Assembly (NCBI GenBank): GCA_965227145.1
Contig: OZ245730.1
Location: forward strand, 5,828,001 to 5,892,000
DNA length: 64,000 bases
Reading direction: 5' to 3'
DNA from: JACKAQ01 sp965227145
GTDB taxonomy: Bacteria; Calditrichota; Calditrichia; RBG-13-44-9; J075
The notes below the pieces were generated by a model. The model was given only the letters and a program-made list of their open reading frames with translations, did not search any database and was not told the DNA's origin. Shown here in pieces: positions 25,288 to 33,218 of the stretch; within the stretch, counting starts at the first letter, position 1; every line of letters begins with the position of its first letter. The translations under genes were made by a program, and so were the position numbers.

Positions 25288-26175
25288 TTAAATACTGATC
25301 AATTTGCCGATGGACGCGTTGCGATCCATTTCAGAATTAAGTTCTGTCAAAAATTCTTCGAGATTGAAATTTGCAAAATTTGGGTACGCTTTTGTCAAAT
25401 TTTGCCAGGACGGTAATCTCTGAAAATTGGGAACGCTTCCGTTGTTATCGGGGGATTCCCAAAATTTTGCCAAATGATTTGCCAAATTGATCATGCTTAC
25501 CATTTCGCGATAATCCGGTGCCTGATCCGGTTTGTGGTGGTATTGGATCGACATGACGATTGACGCCGGGAAATTCCAGCGTTCCAGCAGCGCCGCGCCG
25601 ATATCCGCATGGGTGCAATCCATATGTTTTTTCTCGATTTCTACATACGAGCCGCCGTTGCGTTTTGCATCTTCAACAATCGCTTTAAAGCGATCGCCAA
25701 AAAACTGGTCCATCACAATTTTGCCGAGATCGTGAATTAATCCGGTTACAAATTCTTCGCCGTTAAAATTGATGCTGAGCGTTGCGCACAATTTGCGAGC
25801 AATTTGCGCCGTCGCGATGGAGTGCCGCCAAAACTGGTCCCGATTGAAATACGGATTGGGTTTCAGTTGGGCAAATGTGCTGTACAGGCTAATGGCGATG
25901 ACAATATTGGAAACCTGCTTTAGCCCCAGCAGCACCAGCGCACGCTGAACGCTTTCCACTTTGCCCACCGCGCCCCACAGTGGCGAGTTGGCAATTTTAA
26001 GGATTTTCACGGTAATGGACGGGTCTTTTTCGATGACCGCTGCAATTTTGCGCATCGATGTATTTTGGCTGCGCATAACTTCCAGAATTTCCGTGGCAAT
26101 ATGCGGAAGCGTTGCAACACTGTCAATCTGGTCTAGCTTGGTATCAATTTCGCGAGGCACTTTCACAAACTTCAT
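25288..26175 (-). CDS. HDOD-domain protein
   Basis: A 295-residue cytoplasmic protein that is essentially one HDOD domain with short extensions. Motifs: DSVATLPHIATEILEVMRSQ, ITVKILKIANSPLWGAVGKV, SVQRALVLLGLKQVSNIVIA, FVTGLIHDLGKIVMDQFF, CTHADIGAALLERWNFPASI and VMSIQYHHKPDQAP. It is similar in layout to the second HDOD protein of the operon but lacks the GAF part, which suggests an old duplication. It is the first gene of flagellar operon 1. No clear sigma-54 or sigma-70 promoter was recognised upstream. Confidence 0.9.
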   Translation of the reverse strand: MKFVKVPREIDTKLDQIDSVATLPHIATEILEVMRSQNTSMRKIAAVIEKDPSITVKILKIANSPLWGAVGKVESVQRALVLLGLKQVSNIVIAISLYSTFAQLKPNPYFNRDQFWRHSIATAQIARKLCATLSINFNGEEFVTGLIHDLGKIVMDQFFGDRFKAIVEDAKRNGGSYVEIEKKHMDCTHADIGAALLERWNFPASIVMSIQYHHKPDQAPDYREMVSMINLANHLAKFWESPDNNGSVPNFQRLPSWQNLTKAYPNFANFNLEEFLTELNSEMDRNASIGKLISI

Positions 26176-26460
26176 ATTCTATCCCTGAATTAGAGTCTCA
26201 TAATTACTTCGTTACTTCCAGTTTATTAACTGAATTGATTAACGACCATTTTTGGGGGATGATTAGCAATTTCTGTATTTATGCGATCCGATTTTTTGAT
26301 GCTATTTGGGTTGGATAGTATCGTTTTATCGGCGTTGCATAACGTAATTCTGCTGCTCATGTGGGTTAGGCAAAAGTTGGTAATTTTCAAAAAAATTAAA
26401 AAGGCCTTAAAATTCCCGCTAAATGTGGTTATTTTTATCGATGAACAAACAGGTGAATCA
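26176..26460. other. gene-free region between flagellar operon 1 and the carA leader
   Basis: Divergent intergenic DNA, AT-rich. It should hold the promoters of both the minus-strand HDOD-flagellar operon and the plus-strand carA transcript. No convincing -35/-10 or -24/-12 pair was seen. A longer reading of the leader ORF would start at 26281, but it lacks a ribosome site. Confidence 0.5.
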
Positions 26461-26559
26461 ATGAGCATCGCACACAGCAGAAAAATTTTCATATTTCATG
26501 AATGGGGCGCATTCAGTGATGCCGCATTGCCTGTACAATTTATTGCGCGTGTGTATTAA
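26461..26559 (+). CDS. putative carA leader peptide (32 residues)
   Basis: A short ORF starting at an ATG with an AGGTG site 5 bases upstream. It encodes MSIAHSRKIFIFHEWGAF followed by SDAALPVQFIARVY, and stops 4 bases before the terminator hairpin at 26564. It contains a U-rich tract (about 26481-26498) inside the coding part. This is the arrangement of translation-coupled attenuators such as enteric pyrBI: a ribosome following RNA polymerase closely would cover and melt the hairpin. No homologue was recognised, so its reality rests on position alone. Confidence 0.4.
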   Translation: MSIAHSRKIFIFHEWGAFSDAALPVQFIARVY

Positions 26560-26563
26560 TTTT

Positions 26564-26589
26564 CCCCTTTCCCAAAGGGGATTTTTTTT
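26564..26589 (+). terminator. terminator/attenuator hairpin 38 bases before carA
   Basis: Stem CCCCTTT (26564-26570), loop CCC, AAAGGGG (26574-26580), followed by eight T. There is no larger gene upstream on this strand for it to terminate, so it probably acts as an attenuator of carA. Confidence 0.7.
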
Positions 26590-26626
26590 GTCTGTTCCCG
26601 GAAACAAAATGATGAGGTATATATAA

Positions 26627-27754
26627 ATGTTACAAACAGCAGATTTACCGGATATTGCAGAAAGCGACATTTACCGCCCGGACAACCGGATCGCCGGACG
26701 GCTGGTGCTGGAAGACGGCACCGTTTTTGACGGTTGGGCATTTGGGCATCCGGCATCCATCGCCGGCGAAGTGGTGTTTAACACGGGCATGGCCGGTTAC
26801 CCGGATACGCTGACCGATCCATCCTATCGCGGGCAAATTTTGACGCTGACATACCCGTTGATTGGCAATTACGGCGTGCCTTCCAGCCGGAAAAACGGGA
26901 ATTTAAATCTCAATTTCGAATCGAACCGCATTCAGGTTCAGGCGCTGGTTGTGTCCGATTATTCGCTGGAATACAGCCACTGGAACGCCGCCCGCAGCCT
27001 GTCCGATTGGCTGAAAAGCGAACAAATTCCGGCAATCACCGGCATCGACACCCGTTCGCTCACCCAGATTTTGCGCGAAAAAGGCGCCATGCTCGGCAAA
27101 ATAGAATTTGGTGACGAAACCATCAGTTTCTACAATCCCAACCTGCTCAATCTGGTTGCGGAAACCAGCATCGATAAACCCGCGGTTTATGGCGAAGCCG
27201 CCAAACGCGTTGTGCTCATCGATTGCGGAGCGAAACATAATATTTTGCACAACCTGCTTTCGCGCGATGTTCAGGTATTGCGTGTGCCCTGGGATTACGA
27301 TTTATCCGGCGAAAATTTTGACGGCTTGATGATTTCCAACGGCCCCGGCGATCCCAAAACCTGCCGCGCAACGGTAGAAACCATTCGCGGCGTGATGGCG
27401 CGGGATATTCCCGTTTTCGGCATCTGCATGGGGCACCAGTTGCTCTCGCTGGCTGCCGGCGCAAACACCTACAAATTGAAATACGGACATCGCAGCCAAA
27501 ACCAACCGGTCATCGATGTAAAATCCGGACGTTGTTTGATCACCTCGCAAAATCACGGCTTTGCCGTAGATGATCAAAATTTGCCCGATGAATGGGAAAC
27601 CTGGTTTGTGAACCTGAATGACAACACCAACGAAGGCATCAGCCACAAAAGCAAGCCGTTCCGCAGCGTGCAATTTCACCCGGAAGCAGCGCCCGGTCCG
27701 GTGGATGCAGATTATCTGTTCGATGATTTTATTCGGATTGTCAACAATATGTAG
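26627..27754 (+). CDS. carA: carbamoyl-phosphate synthase small subunit
   Basis: A 375-residue glutaminase subunit that supplies ammonia to the large subunit for carbamoyl phosphate (pyrimidine and arginine synthesis). N-terminal domain: RLVLEDGTVFDGWAFG, then GEVVFNTGMAGYPDTLTDPS followed by YRGQILTLTYPLIGNYGVP, a strong signature. The class I amidotransferase domain has ISNGPGDP, GICMGHQLL with nucleophile Cys near residue 267, and SVQFHPEAAPGP with the His/Glu pair. An extra 20-residue N-terminal stretch precedes the family start. The large subunit gene carB is not in the window. A terminator follows. Confidence 0.96.
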   Translation: MLQTADLPDIAESDIYRPDNRIAGRLVLEDGTVFDGWAFGHPASIAGEVVFNTGMAGYPDTLTDPSYRGQILTLTYPLIGNYGVPSSRKNGNLNLNFESNRIQVQALVVSDYSLEYSHWNAARSLSDWLKSEQIPAITGIDTRSLTQILREKGAMLGKIEFGDETISFYNPNLLNLVAETSIDKPAVYGEAAKRVVLIDCGAKHNILHNLLSRDVQVLRVPWDYDLSGENFDGLMISNGPGDPKTCRATVETIRGVMARDIPVFGICMGHQLLSLAAGANTYKLKYGHRSQNQPVIDVKSGRCLITSQNHGFAVDDQNLPDEWETWFVNLNDNTNEGISHKSKPFRSVQFHPEAAPGPVDADYLFDDFIRIVNNM

Positions 27755-27787
27755 GTTTACAAGCTGTTTAAAAACAATACATTATAT

Positions 27788-27818
27788 AAGCCCCGTGAAT
27801 GCGGGGCTTTTTTTTTCT
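27788..27818. terminator. bidirectional terminator between carA and comF
   Basis: AAGCCCCG (27788-27795) pairs with CGGGGCTT (27802-27809), followed by a T-run on the plus strand. It lies between convergent genes. Confidence 0.85.
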
Positions 27819-28552
27819 CAAAAATCCCAATTTACCGCAATTGCTTCCTCCTCAAAAACCGGCGTGGCAATCGCGATTGCGAAAACCTGCACTGCGCCGT
27901 TTTCCTTCAATGTCCGGGCGCATTCGTTCAGGGTTGCGCCGGTCGTTACCACATCGTCGATCAGCAAAACGGTTTTTCCGGCAATTTTCTCCGGCAACCG
28001 GAGCACGAAAGCATCCGCCACATTTTTGCGGCGATCCGTGCGTTTCAGTTTGGTTTGCGATTGGGTGTGGCGTTTGCGTTTCAGAAATTTTGTATCACAC
28101 TCGTATTCAGGGAATAAGCCGGCTGCCAATCGCTCACTTTGGTTGTAGCCGCGGATTTGCCGGCGTTTCCGGTGCAGCGGCACCGGCAAAATGATATCTG
28201 CGGTTTTTGCAAATGCCGGAAAATTGGGGCGAGAAGCAATCCAGCGTCCCGTTTTCCGGGCGAGATCCGGCATTTGTTTGTATTTGAACGCATGCGCGAT
28301 GTGCTGGATTTGGTCGTGAAAGCAGAAAGCCGCCCACATTTGATCGATATGGCAAGGTGTCATTTTTGCCAAAATGCGCGTTTCGATCCAGCCATCCGGC
28401 ACGGATTGCAGTGTCGAAATACAGCTTTCGCACAAAATGGGGACCGGTGTTTCCGCGCCGATCAGCTTGCCGCAATTGTGACAAACCGGCGGAAACAGCA
28501 AATCGCCAATGGCGTTGCCGAACTGTTTGAACATCGAAATGGTGTTGTGCAT
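27818..28552 (-). CDS. comF: ComF family phosphoribosyltransferase-like protein
   Basis: A 244-residue cytoplasmic protein. The N-terminus has a zinc ribbon (VCHNCGKL and CESC). The C-terminal phosphoribosyltransferase domain shows IILPVPLHRKRRQIRGYNQS and the PRPP loop VLLIDDVVTTGATLNECART. ComF proteins take part in uptake and handling of transforming DNA, probably after entry into the cytoplasm. Together with dprA in the same window it suggests natural competence, though comEC is not seen. It starts near 28552; no clear ribosome site was found. Confidence 0.93.
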   Translation of the reverse strand: MHNTISMFKQFGNAIGDLLFPPVCHNCGKLIGAETPVPILCESCISTLQSVPDGWIETRILAKMTPCHIDQMWAAFCFHDQIQHIAHAFKYKQMPDLARKTGRWIASRPNFPAFAKTADIILPVPLHRKRRQIRGYNQSERLAAGLFPEYECDTKFLKRKRHTQSQTKLKRTDRRKNVADAFVLRLPEKIAGKTVLLIDDVVTTGATLNECARTLKENGAVQVFAIAIATPVFEEEAIAVNWDF

Positions 28553-28592
28553 TTTTGGAATGATGATTGTGAATTTGAAAAATAATAAAATT

Positions 28593-28640
28593 TGACATTC
28601 CTGCCCCGAAGGAGAACCTTCGGCGCGAAGGCAGAAATCT
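28593..28640. repeat. REP-like element, copy 3 (variant with inner hairpin)
   Basis: GACATTCCTGCC at the left and GGCAGAAATCT at the right frame an inner CGAAGG...CCTTCG hairpin. It is a longer variant of the elements at 1731, 10986 and 33083. Confidence 0.5.
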
Positions 28641-28642
28641 TA

Positions 28643-28674
28643 ACATATCACCGGGATAAGCCCCGGTGATATGT
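28643..28674. repeat. 32-bp palindrome with 13-bp arms
   Basis: ACATATCACCGGG (28643-28655) and CCCGGTGATATGT (28662-28674) are perfectly complementary around a 6-base loop. No T-tract follows on either strand. It lies between comF and the outer-membrane protein gene, next to a REP-like element. Confidence 0.65.
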
Positions 28675-28706
28675 GCATTTACAATCATAAAAACGAGCGA
28701 AAATTA

Positions 28707-30002
28707 TCAGAAATTATACCGGAACGACAGCCGTGGTTCTACCCGTTCGACTGGTTTGTAAACACCGGGATTGCCCGGTTCTTCCAGCCAGTACCAGCGG
28801 TAAATAACGCTGAGCAGCAGATAATTGTTTAGCTCGTAACCGATGTCCGCGGTGAGCACGGAGTTAATATCGAGCGTACGCACATCTTTGAATGTTTCAA
28901 CATTAATTTTGTCGTAATAGCCGCGCAGTTCGAAACGGGGAACCAGATCCGGTGCGTTGGCTTCAACGTGCAAAATACCGCTGTTGCGAATGCCGTTTAA
29001 TTTCTGGAAACTGCCGATCAGTTGCACTTTTTGAATCACGTGACCGGCGAGTTCGCCAAAAATACCCTCGGTTTTTGGCGTGTTGCGCAATTGCGTAAAA
29101 ATACTGCTGGTGCCGCCGAGCTGGCGTTGTAAATCATACAACGGCCCGAACAGCGATGGCACAAACTGCTCGCCGTTGAAGCGTTTTTCCAGCCGTGCAG
29201 CAAGCCCGAACAGCCCGATAAATTCTGGAAAAACCACCCGGATACCGACGGCTTTTCCATTACCGAAATCGCTGAATTTGGAGTAATCCGCATAAATGGT
29301 GCTGTTAATGAGTTTGAGATCCAGCCACATCAAATCCACGCCAAAGCCGAGCGCGCTGAGTGAATTTTCGGTGAAAGTGGTATCGGTCAACGGTTCATCC
29401 GCAACATTGTTATCGCGAATATAGGTGGTGTAAACCCTTAATTTATTTAAAATTGGCATCGGTTCCTGCGCAAAGCGAAACGGGCGGACATACAGGTTCA
29501 CGCCCTGCAAATCGGATGATCCGAAATTGCTCATCACGCTTTCGAAACCAAATTGGTTCAAATCCACATCGGCAACCAGCCCGATTTTCCGTTTATCGTA
29601 ATTCGACTGGTTGTTATAGTTCCACATCAAAAATCCGTTGCCGAGAATTGCGCGATCCAGAGAACCGACCCGGAAATAATACGGATCGTATTTCTGCGCA
29701 TAGCGGATGTAGCGAATCGCCCGCAAAATGCCGGCGCCATCCTGATATTCATCTTTCCGAAATTTGAATCCGTCTTCATTATTGAACAACAGTTGCAAAT
29801 AGATGCCAACACCCCATTTTCCGAAAGCCAGATCCGGCGCGAGTGTGAGCGTGGTGTACGCTTGATCATCAATCCAGGTCATACCCAAACCGCCCATCAT
29901 GGTGCGATTTTCAGGATATCTGTAGGGGTCAGGAAAGGGCTGCGCCCAGGCGATCTGTGCCAGTCCCAGCACCATCAGTAGTAGCAAGCAATAACGTCGC
30001 AT
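28707..30002 (-). CDS. outer-membrane beta-barrel protein of unknown function
   Basis: A 431-residue exported protein. The ATG at 30002 is preferred over a start 49 codons upstream because a GGGAGA ribosome site and a clear signal peptide (LLLLMVLGLAQIAWAQ) follow. The mature part has repeated aromatic beta-strand patterns (YTTLTLAPDLAFGKWGVGIY, FESVMSNFGSSDLQGVNLYV) and ends in VEPRLSFRYNF with a terminal Phe, typical for barrel insertion. No catalytic motif is seen. It may be a porin-like or structural protein. It diverges from the small gene at 30173. Confidence 0.82.
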   Translation of the reverse strand: MRRYCLLLLMVLGLAQIAWAQPFPDPYRYPENRTMMGGLGMTWIDDQAYTTLTLAPDLAFGKWGVGIYLQLLFNNEDGFKFRKDEYQDGAGILRAIRYIRYAQKYDPYYFRVGSLDRAILGNGFLMWNYNNQSNYDKRKIGLVADVDLNQFGFESVMSNFGSSDLQGVNLYVRPFRFAQEPMPILNKLRVYTTYIRDNNVADEPLTDTTFTENSLSALGFGVDLMWLDLKLINSTIYADYSKFSDFGNGKAVGIRVVFPEFIGLFGLAARLEKRFNGEQFVPSLFGPLYDLQRQLGGTSSIFTQLRNTPKTEGIFGELAGHVIQKVQLIGSFQKLNGIRNSGILHVEANAPDLVPRFELRGYYDKINVETFKDVRTLDINSVLTADIGYELNNYLLLSVIYRWYWLEEPGNPGVYKPVERVEPRLSFRYNF

Positions 30003-30172
30003 CTTATCTCCCTTGTTTACGCAATTGGTTGTTTTTCCTGCAACATCGATACTTTTTTTATGCCGGAAAAATAACATAATACATATCCAAAGCAAATCGT
30101 TTTTTGCTTCATTAAAACACCTGACCATCCGATGATGTAGCTTGAACAATTAAAGACAAAAGGGAATTTGTC

Positions 30173-30439
30173 ATGAGTGTCAAAAAGGAATTTGAGCCAT
30201 TGGAACAAGACTGGTCACGATGCAACGCCAATTCAAATGATGTTGTGTATAAATTCGGGAATGTGGTTAAATCCAGCGTCGCCAATAGTTCAAACAGGAT
30301 TCAAAAATACGATATGCAAATGTTTGATAAACCGGATAATGTGAAGGTTGAAGTACTGAATGGCAAAAACGGTGTGACCGCCATTCGCTTCCGATGCAAA
30401 TGCGGCTGTGAGTCGATTGTTGAGCTGCAAATGGAGTAA
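30173..30439 (+). CDS. small unknown protein with CKCGC motif
   Basis: An 88-residue soluble protein, not recognised. A GGGA site lies before the ATG. The C-terminus holds RFRCKCGCESIVELQ, three alternating cysteines that could bind one metal ion with a partner or at a dimer interface. The N-terminal half is polar (EFEPLEQDWSRCNANS). Codon use is like the neighbours. It stands between an outer-membrane protein and a PtsN-like gene with a 104-base gap to the latter; co-transcription is possible. Confidence 0.65.
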   Translation: MSVKKEFEPLEQDWSRCNANSNDVVYKFGNVVKSSVANSSNRIQKYDMQMFDKPDNVKVEVLNGKNGVTAIRFRCKCGCESIVELQME

Positions 30440-30543
30440 CTGCATTACGGCAGCAAATGCTAAGATAAGTTCTCCTTGATGCCACAATGGTTTCTGTTGT
30501 ATATTGGCACGGTCAAAAATCTTTTGCGGATGGGAGATCTGAC

Positions 30544-31011
30544 ATGAAACTGAGCGAAATTTTACAAGAAAATCTGATCAAATACCCTTTAAAAGGGGCG
30601 GCCAAAGTTGAGGTCATCGAAGAACTGTTGGAAGAATTGGTGAAAAACCAGCTGATCCGGCAGCGCGATGATGTGCTGGATGCCATTTTAGAGCGGGAAC
30701 GATTGATGACCACCGGCGTGGGACACGGCGTTGCCATTCCGCATTGCCGCACCCAGCTCATCCAAAATTTTGTTATTGCCATCGGTGTGCATCCCGAAGG
30801 CGTTGATTTCGAATCATTTGACCACAAACCCGCCCACATTGTTTTTCTGCTCATCGGCCCGAACGACCAGCACGGCACACATTTGCGATTGCTCACCCGC
30901 ATTTCGCGGATCATTTCCCAGCCGCATGTGCGCGATGCCCTGCTGCAACTCAAAACACCTGCGGAAATTTACCAATTTCTGATCGATCAGGAATCCGGGC
31001 TGATTAACTGA
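30544..31011 (+). CDS. PTS EIIA domain protein of the fructose/nitrogen (PtsN) type
   Basis: A 155-residue cytoplasmic EIIA domain. The ATG at 30544 follows a GGGAGA site and begins MKLSEILQENLIKYPLKG. The phosphorylation site is GVGHGVAIPHCRTQLI, with His67 as acceptor. The later block SRISRIISQPHVRDALLQLK is typical. No EIIB, EIIC, HPr or EI gene is nearby, so a regulatory role like PtsN (nitrogen PTS) is more likely than sugar transport. Regulatory targets cannot be deduced. Confidence 0.88.
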   Translation: MKLSEILQENLIKYPLKGAAKVEVIEELLEELVKNQLIRQRDDVLDAILERERLMTTGVGHGVAIPHCRTQLIQNFVIAIGVHPEGVDFESFDHKPAHIVFLLIGPNDQHGTHLRLLTRISRIISQPHVRDALLQLKTPAEIYQFLIDQESGLIN

Positions 31012-31026
31012 TTTATTTCCATTGCT

Positions 31027-32496
31027 TTACGAGCCTTCCGTAATCCCCCCGTGACAAATAAATTTTGTTTCCAGATATTCCTCGATACCATATTTTGAGC
31101 CTTCGCGACCAATTCCTGATTCTTTTACACCGCCAAACGGTGCCACTGCGGTGGAAACCATGCCGGTATTAACGCCGACAATGCCGTATTCCAGCGCTTC
31201 CGAAACCCGCCAGATTCGCCCGATATCCCGGGAATAAAAATATGCTGCCAGCCCGAAACGGGTGTTATTTGCCATTGTGATGGCCGCTTTTTCCGATGTG
31301 AACCGGTACAACGGCGCAACCGGCCCGAAAATTTCCGACTGTGCCATTTCTGCGGTTTCGCTTACGTTGGTGAGTACGGTGGGCTGAAAAAAATTACCGC
31401 CGAGCGAGTGGCGGCTGCCGCCGAGAATAATTTCCGCGCCGTTCTCGCGGGCATCGGCGATCAGGTGTTCTACTTTTTCCAGCGCTTTTTGGGCAATCAG
31501 CGGACCGATATCCACCCGTTCGTCCACGCCGTTGCCAACCGCCAATTGCCCTGCGGCTGCGGTGAATTTTTCGGCGAAGGCATCGTAAATCGCATCCTGA
31601 ACGAGAATACGGTTGGCGCAAACGCAGGTTTGCCCGGCGTTGCGAAATTTGCTGGCGATGGCGCCGCTCACTGCTGCGTCGATATCCGCATCGTCAAACA
31701 CGATGAACGGGGCATTGCCGCCCAATTCCAGCGATACTTTTTTGACGGTATCCGCGCTTTGGTGCAGCAGCTTTTTCCCAACTTCAGTGGAGCCGGTGAA
31801 GGAAACTTTTCGAACGAGTGAGTTGGTGGTCAACTCTTTCCCGACCGTTGCCGCATCCGACGTGGTTACCACGTTGAACACGCCCGGCGGCAATCCGGCG
31901 CGTTCGCCGAGTTCCGCCAGCGCCAAACCGCAGAGCGGCGTATCCTCCGCCGGTTTCCACACAAATGTGCAGCCGGCAGCCAGCGCAGCGGGCAGTTTTT
32001 TGGCAACCATCGCAATTGGGAAATTCCACGGCGTAATGGCGGAAACCACGCCAATCGGTTGTTTGATCACAATATTGCGCAGGTTGGGGTGGTGTGTCGG
32101 GATCACGTCGCCGTAAATGCGGCGCGCTTCCTCTGCAAACCACTCAAAAAATGAGACGCTGTAATCGATCTCGCCCCGGGATTCGGCGAGCGGTTTGCCC
32201 TGCTCGGTGGTCATCAGCAGCGCTAGGTCTTCTTTATTTGTGCGCAGTAAATTGGTGAATCGCCGTAAAATTTCCGCACGATCCGCGGCAGTTTTGGCCT
32301 GCCATTCCGGCTGCGCCGCTGCCGCCGCTTCGATGGCGCTGCGTGTTTCGGCGGCGCCCAAATCGGCAACTTGTGCAATTGTTTCGCCATTGGCGGGATT
32401 GGTCACCGGGAAAGTTTTGTGGCTGCTGCCCTCAACCCAATGCCCGTTGATGTATGCTTTTTCGCGGTATAAATGAGCGTCTTTTAATAAAATCAT
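31027..32496 (-). CDS. gabD: succinate-semialdehyde dehydrogenase (GabD type)
   Basis: A 489-residue aldehyde dehydrogenase that oxidises succinate semialdehyde to succinate with NAD(P)+. Motifs: VSAITPWNFPIAMVAKKLPA, SFTGSTEVGKKLL, general base Glu257 in LELGGNAP, nucleophile Cys291 in NAGQTCVCANR, and EIFGPVAPLYRF. The CxC at 291/293 matches the pair that forms a redox disulfide in human SSADH, so redox control is possible. The overall pattern is that of GabD rather than a generic ALDH. There is no gabT neighbour. It is convergent with the PtsN-like gene. Confidence 0.9.
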   Translation of the reverse strand: MILLKDAHLYREKAYINGHWVEGSSHKTFPVTNPANGETIAQVADLGAAETRSAIEAAAAAQPEWQAKTAADRAEILRRFTNLLRTNKEDLALLMTTEQGKPLAESRGEIDYSVSFFEWFAEEARRIYGDVIPTHHPNLRNIVIKQPIGVVSAITPWNFPIAMVAKKLPAALAAGCTFVWKPAEDTPLCGLALAELGERAGLPPGVFNVVTTSDAATVGKELTTNSLVRKVSFTGSTEVGKKLLHQSADTVKKVSLELGGNAPFIVFDDADIDAAVSGAIASKFRNAGQTCVCANRILVQDAIYDAFAEKFTAAAGQLAVGNGVDERVDIGPLIAQKALEKVEHLIADARENGAEIILGGSRHSLGGNFFQPTVLTNVSETAEMAQSEIFGPVAPLYRFTSEKAAITMANNTRFGLAAYFYSRDIGRIWRVSEALEYGIVGVNTGMVSTAVAPFGGVKESGIGREGSKYGIEEYLETKFICHGGITEGS

Positions 32497-32608
32497 GGTG
32501 TAATCCTTTCCGGTTCGAATAATAAAATATGAAAGGATTTTGGTGGGAATGCAACCAACGAAAGAGAAAGCCGGTGAAAACGGCGGCTTTTACGGCGGGA
32601 AATTTAGG

Positions 32609-33016
32609 TCAGGAAAGCCATTTTCCGGCGGCGAATCCGGCTGCGGAAACCGATGCGCAGAGCACCGTTCCCCACAGAATATCCACGAAAACCACCGGTA
32701 GCGGCCAATCTTTCAGCGTTGCAAGATTGGTTAAATCGTAGGTAGCGTATGTGAAAAATCCGAAGAGTGCGCCCAGTATCAGCGCTTTTGAAAATGAGGC
32801 TTTGTCGAGCGCAGGCAGCACCGCAAAAATCATGATGCCGGCGATGTAAATCAGGTAAAATACGATAGCGGCAGTCCAGTTGACCTGCGGACTCAAAATG
32901 TAATCAAGGTGTTTGCGGTAAAACCCTTTGGCAAGCCAGCCCAGCCATAGCATGTCGATCAGGAAAAATACCGGAACCATCATTGCGTATAACTTTATGT
33001 AAAACAATAACTTCAA
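32609..33016 (-). CDS. DUF2177 integral membrane protein
   Basis: A 135-residue protein with four predicted membrane helices (VPVFFLIDMLWLGWLAKGFY, AAIVFYLIYIAGIMIFAVLP, ALILGALFGFFTYATYDLTN, VFVDILWGTVLCASVSAAGF). The motifs FxIDMLWLGW and YATYDLTNLATLKDWP are DUF2177 hallmarks. The start codon is TTG at 33016 with a GGAG site 8 bases upstream. The family's function is unknown. It lies alone, downstream of a REP-like repeat. Confidence 0.88.
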   Translation of the reverse strand: MKLLFYIKLYAMMVPVFFLIDMLWLGWLAKGFYRKHLDYILSPQVNWTAAIVFYLIYIAGIMIFAVLPALDKASFSKALILGALFGFFTYATYDLTNLATLKDWPLPVVFVDILWGTVLCASVSAAGFAAGKWLS

Positions 33017-33082
33017 TGCACGCTCCGGGCTAAATGATTACAAGTTATATTAGGACTATCATTAACTTTCAAATTTGATTAT

Positions 33083-33109
33083 GAGATTCCTGCCTTCGCA
33101 GCAATGACA
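33083..33109. repeat. REP-like palindrome, copy 4
   Basis: GAGATTCCTGCCTTCGCAGC followed by AATGACA, nearly identical to copy 2 at 10986-11012. Confidence 0.6.
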
Positions 33110-33218
33110 ATGGGGAAGATATCTGCCACTCCTGCTCGAAAAATTGAGATTATAACATCCAAAGACAAAATCGGAAGGGGCGTTTGATCACGAACCCCTC
33201 CCGTAAACTTTTTCGTAA

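Noticed and set aside
26281..26559. 92-codon reading of the carA leader ORF
   Set aside because: The upstream part lacks a ribosome site and looks random; only the last 32 codons have a good start signal.
33178..33218. possible terminator for the EEP-family gene
   Set aside because: The stem needs G-T pairs, the loop is long and the T-tract is broken, so it was not annotated.
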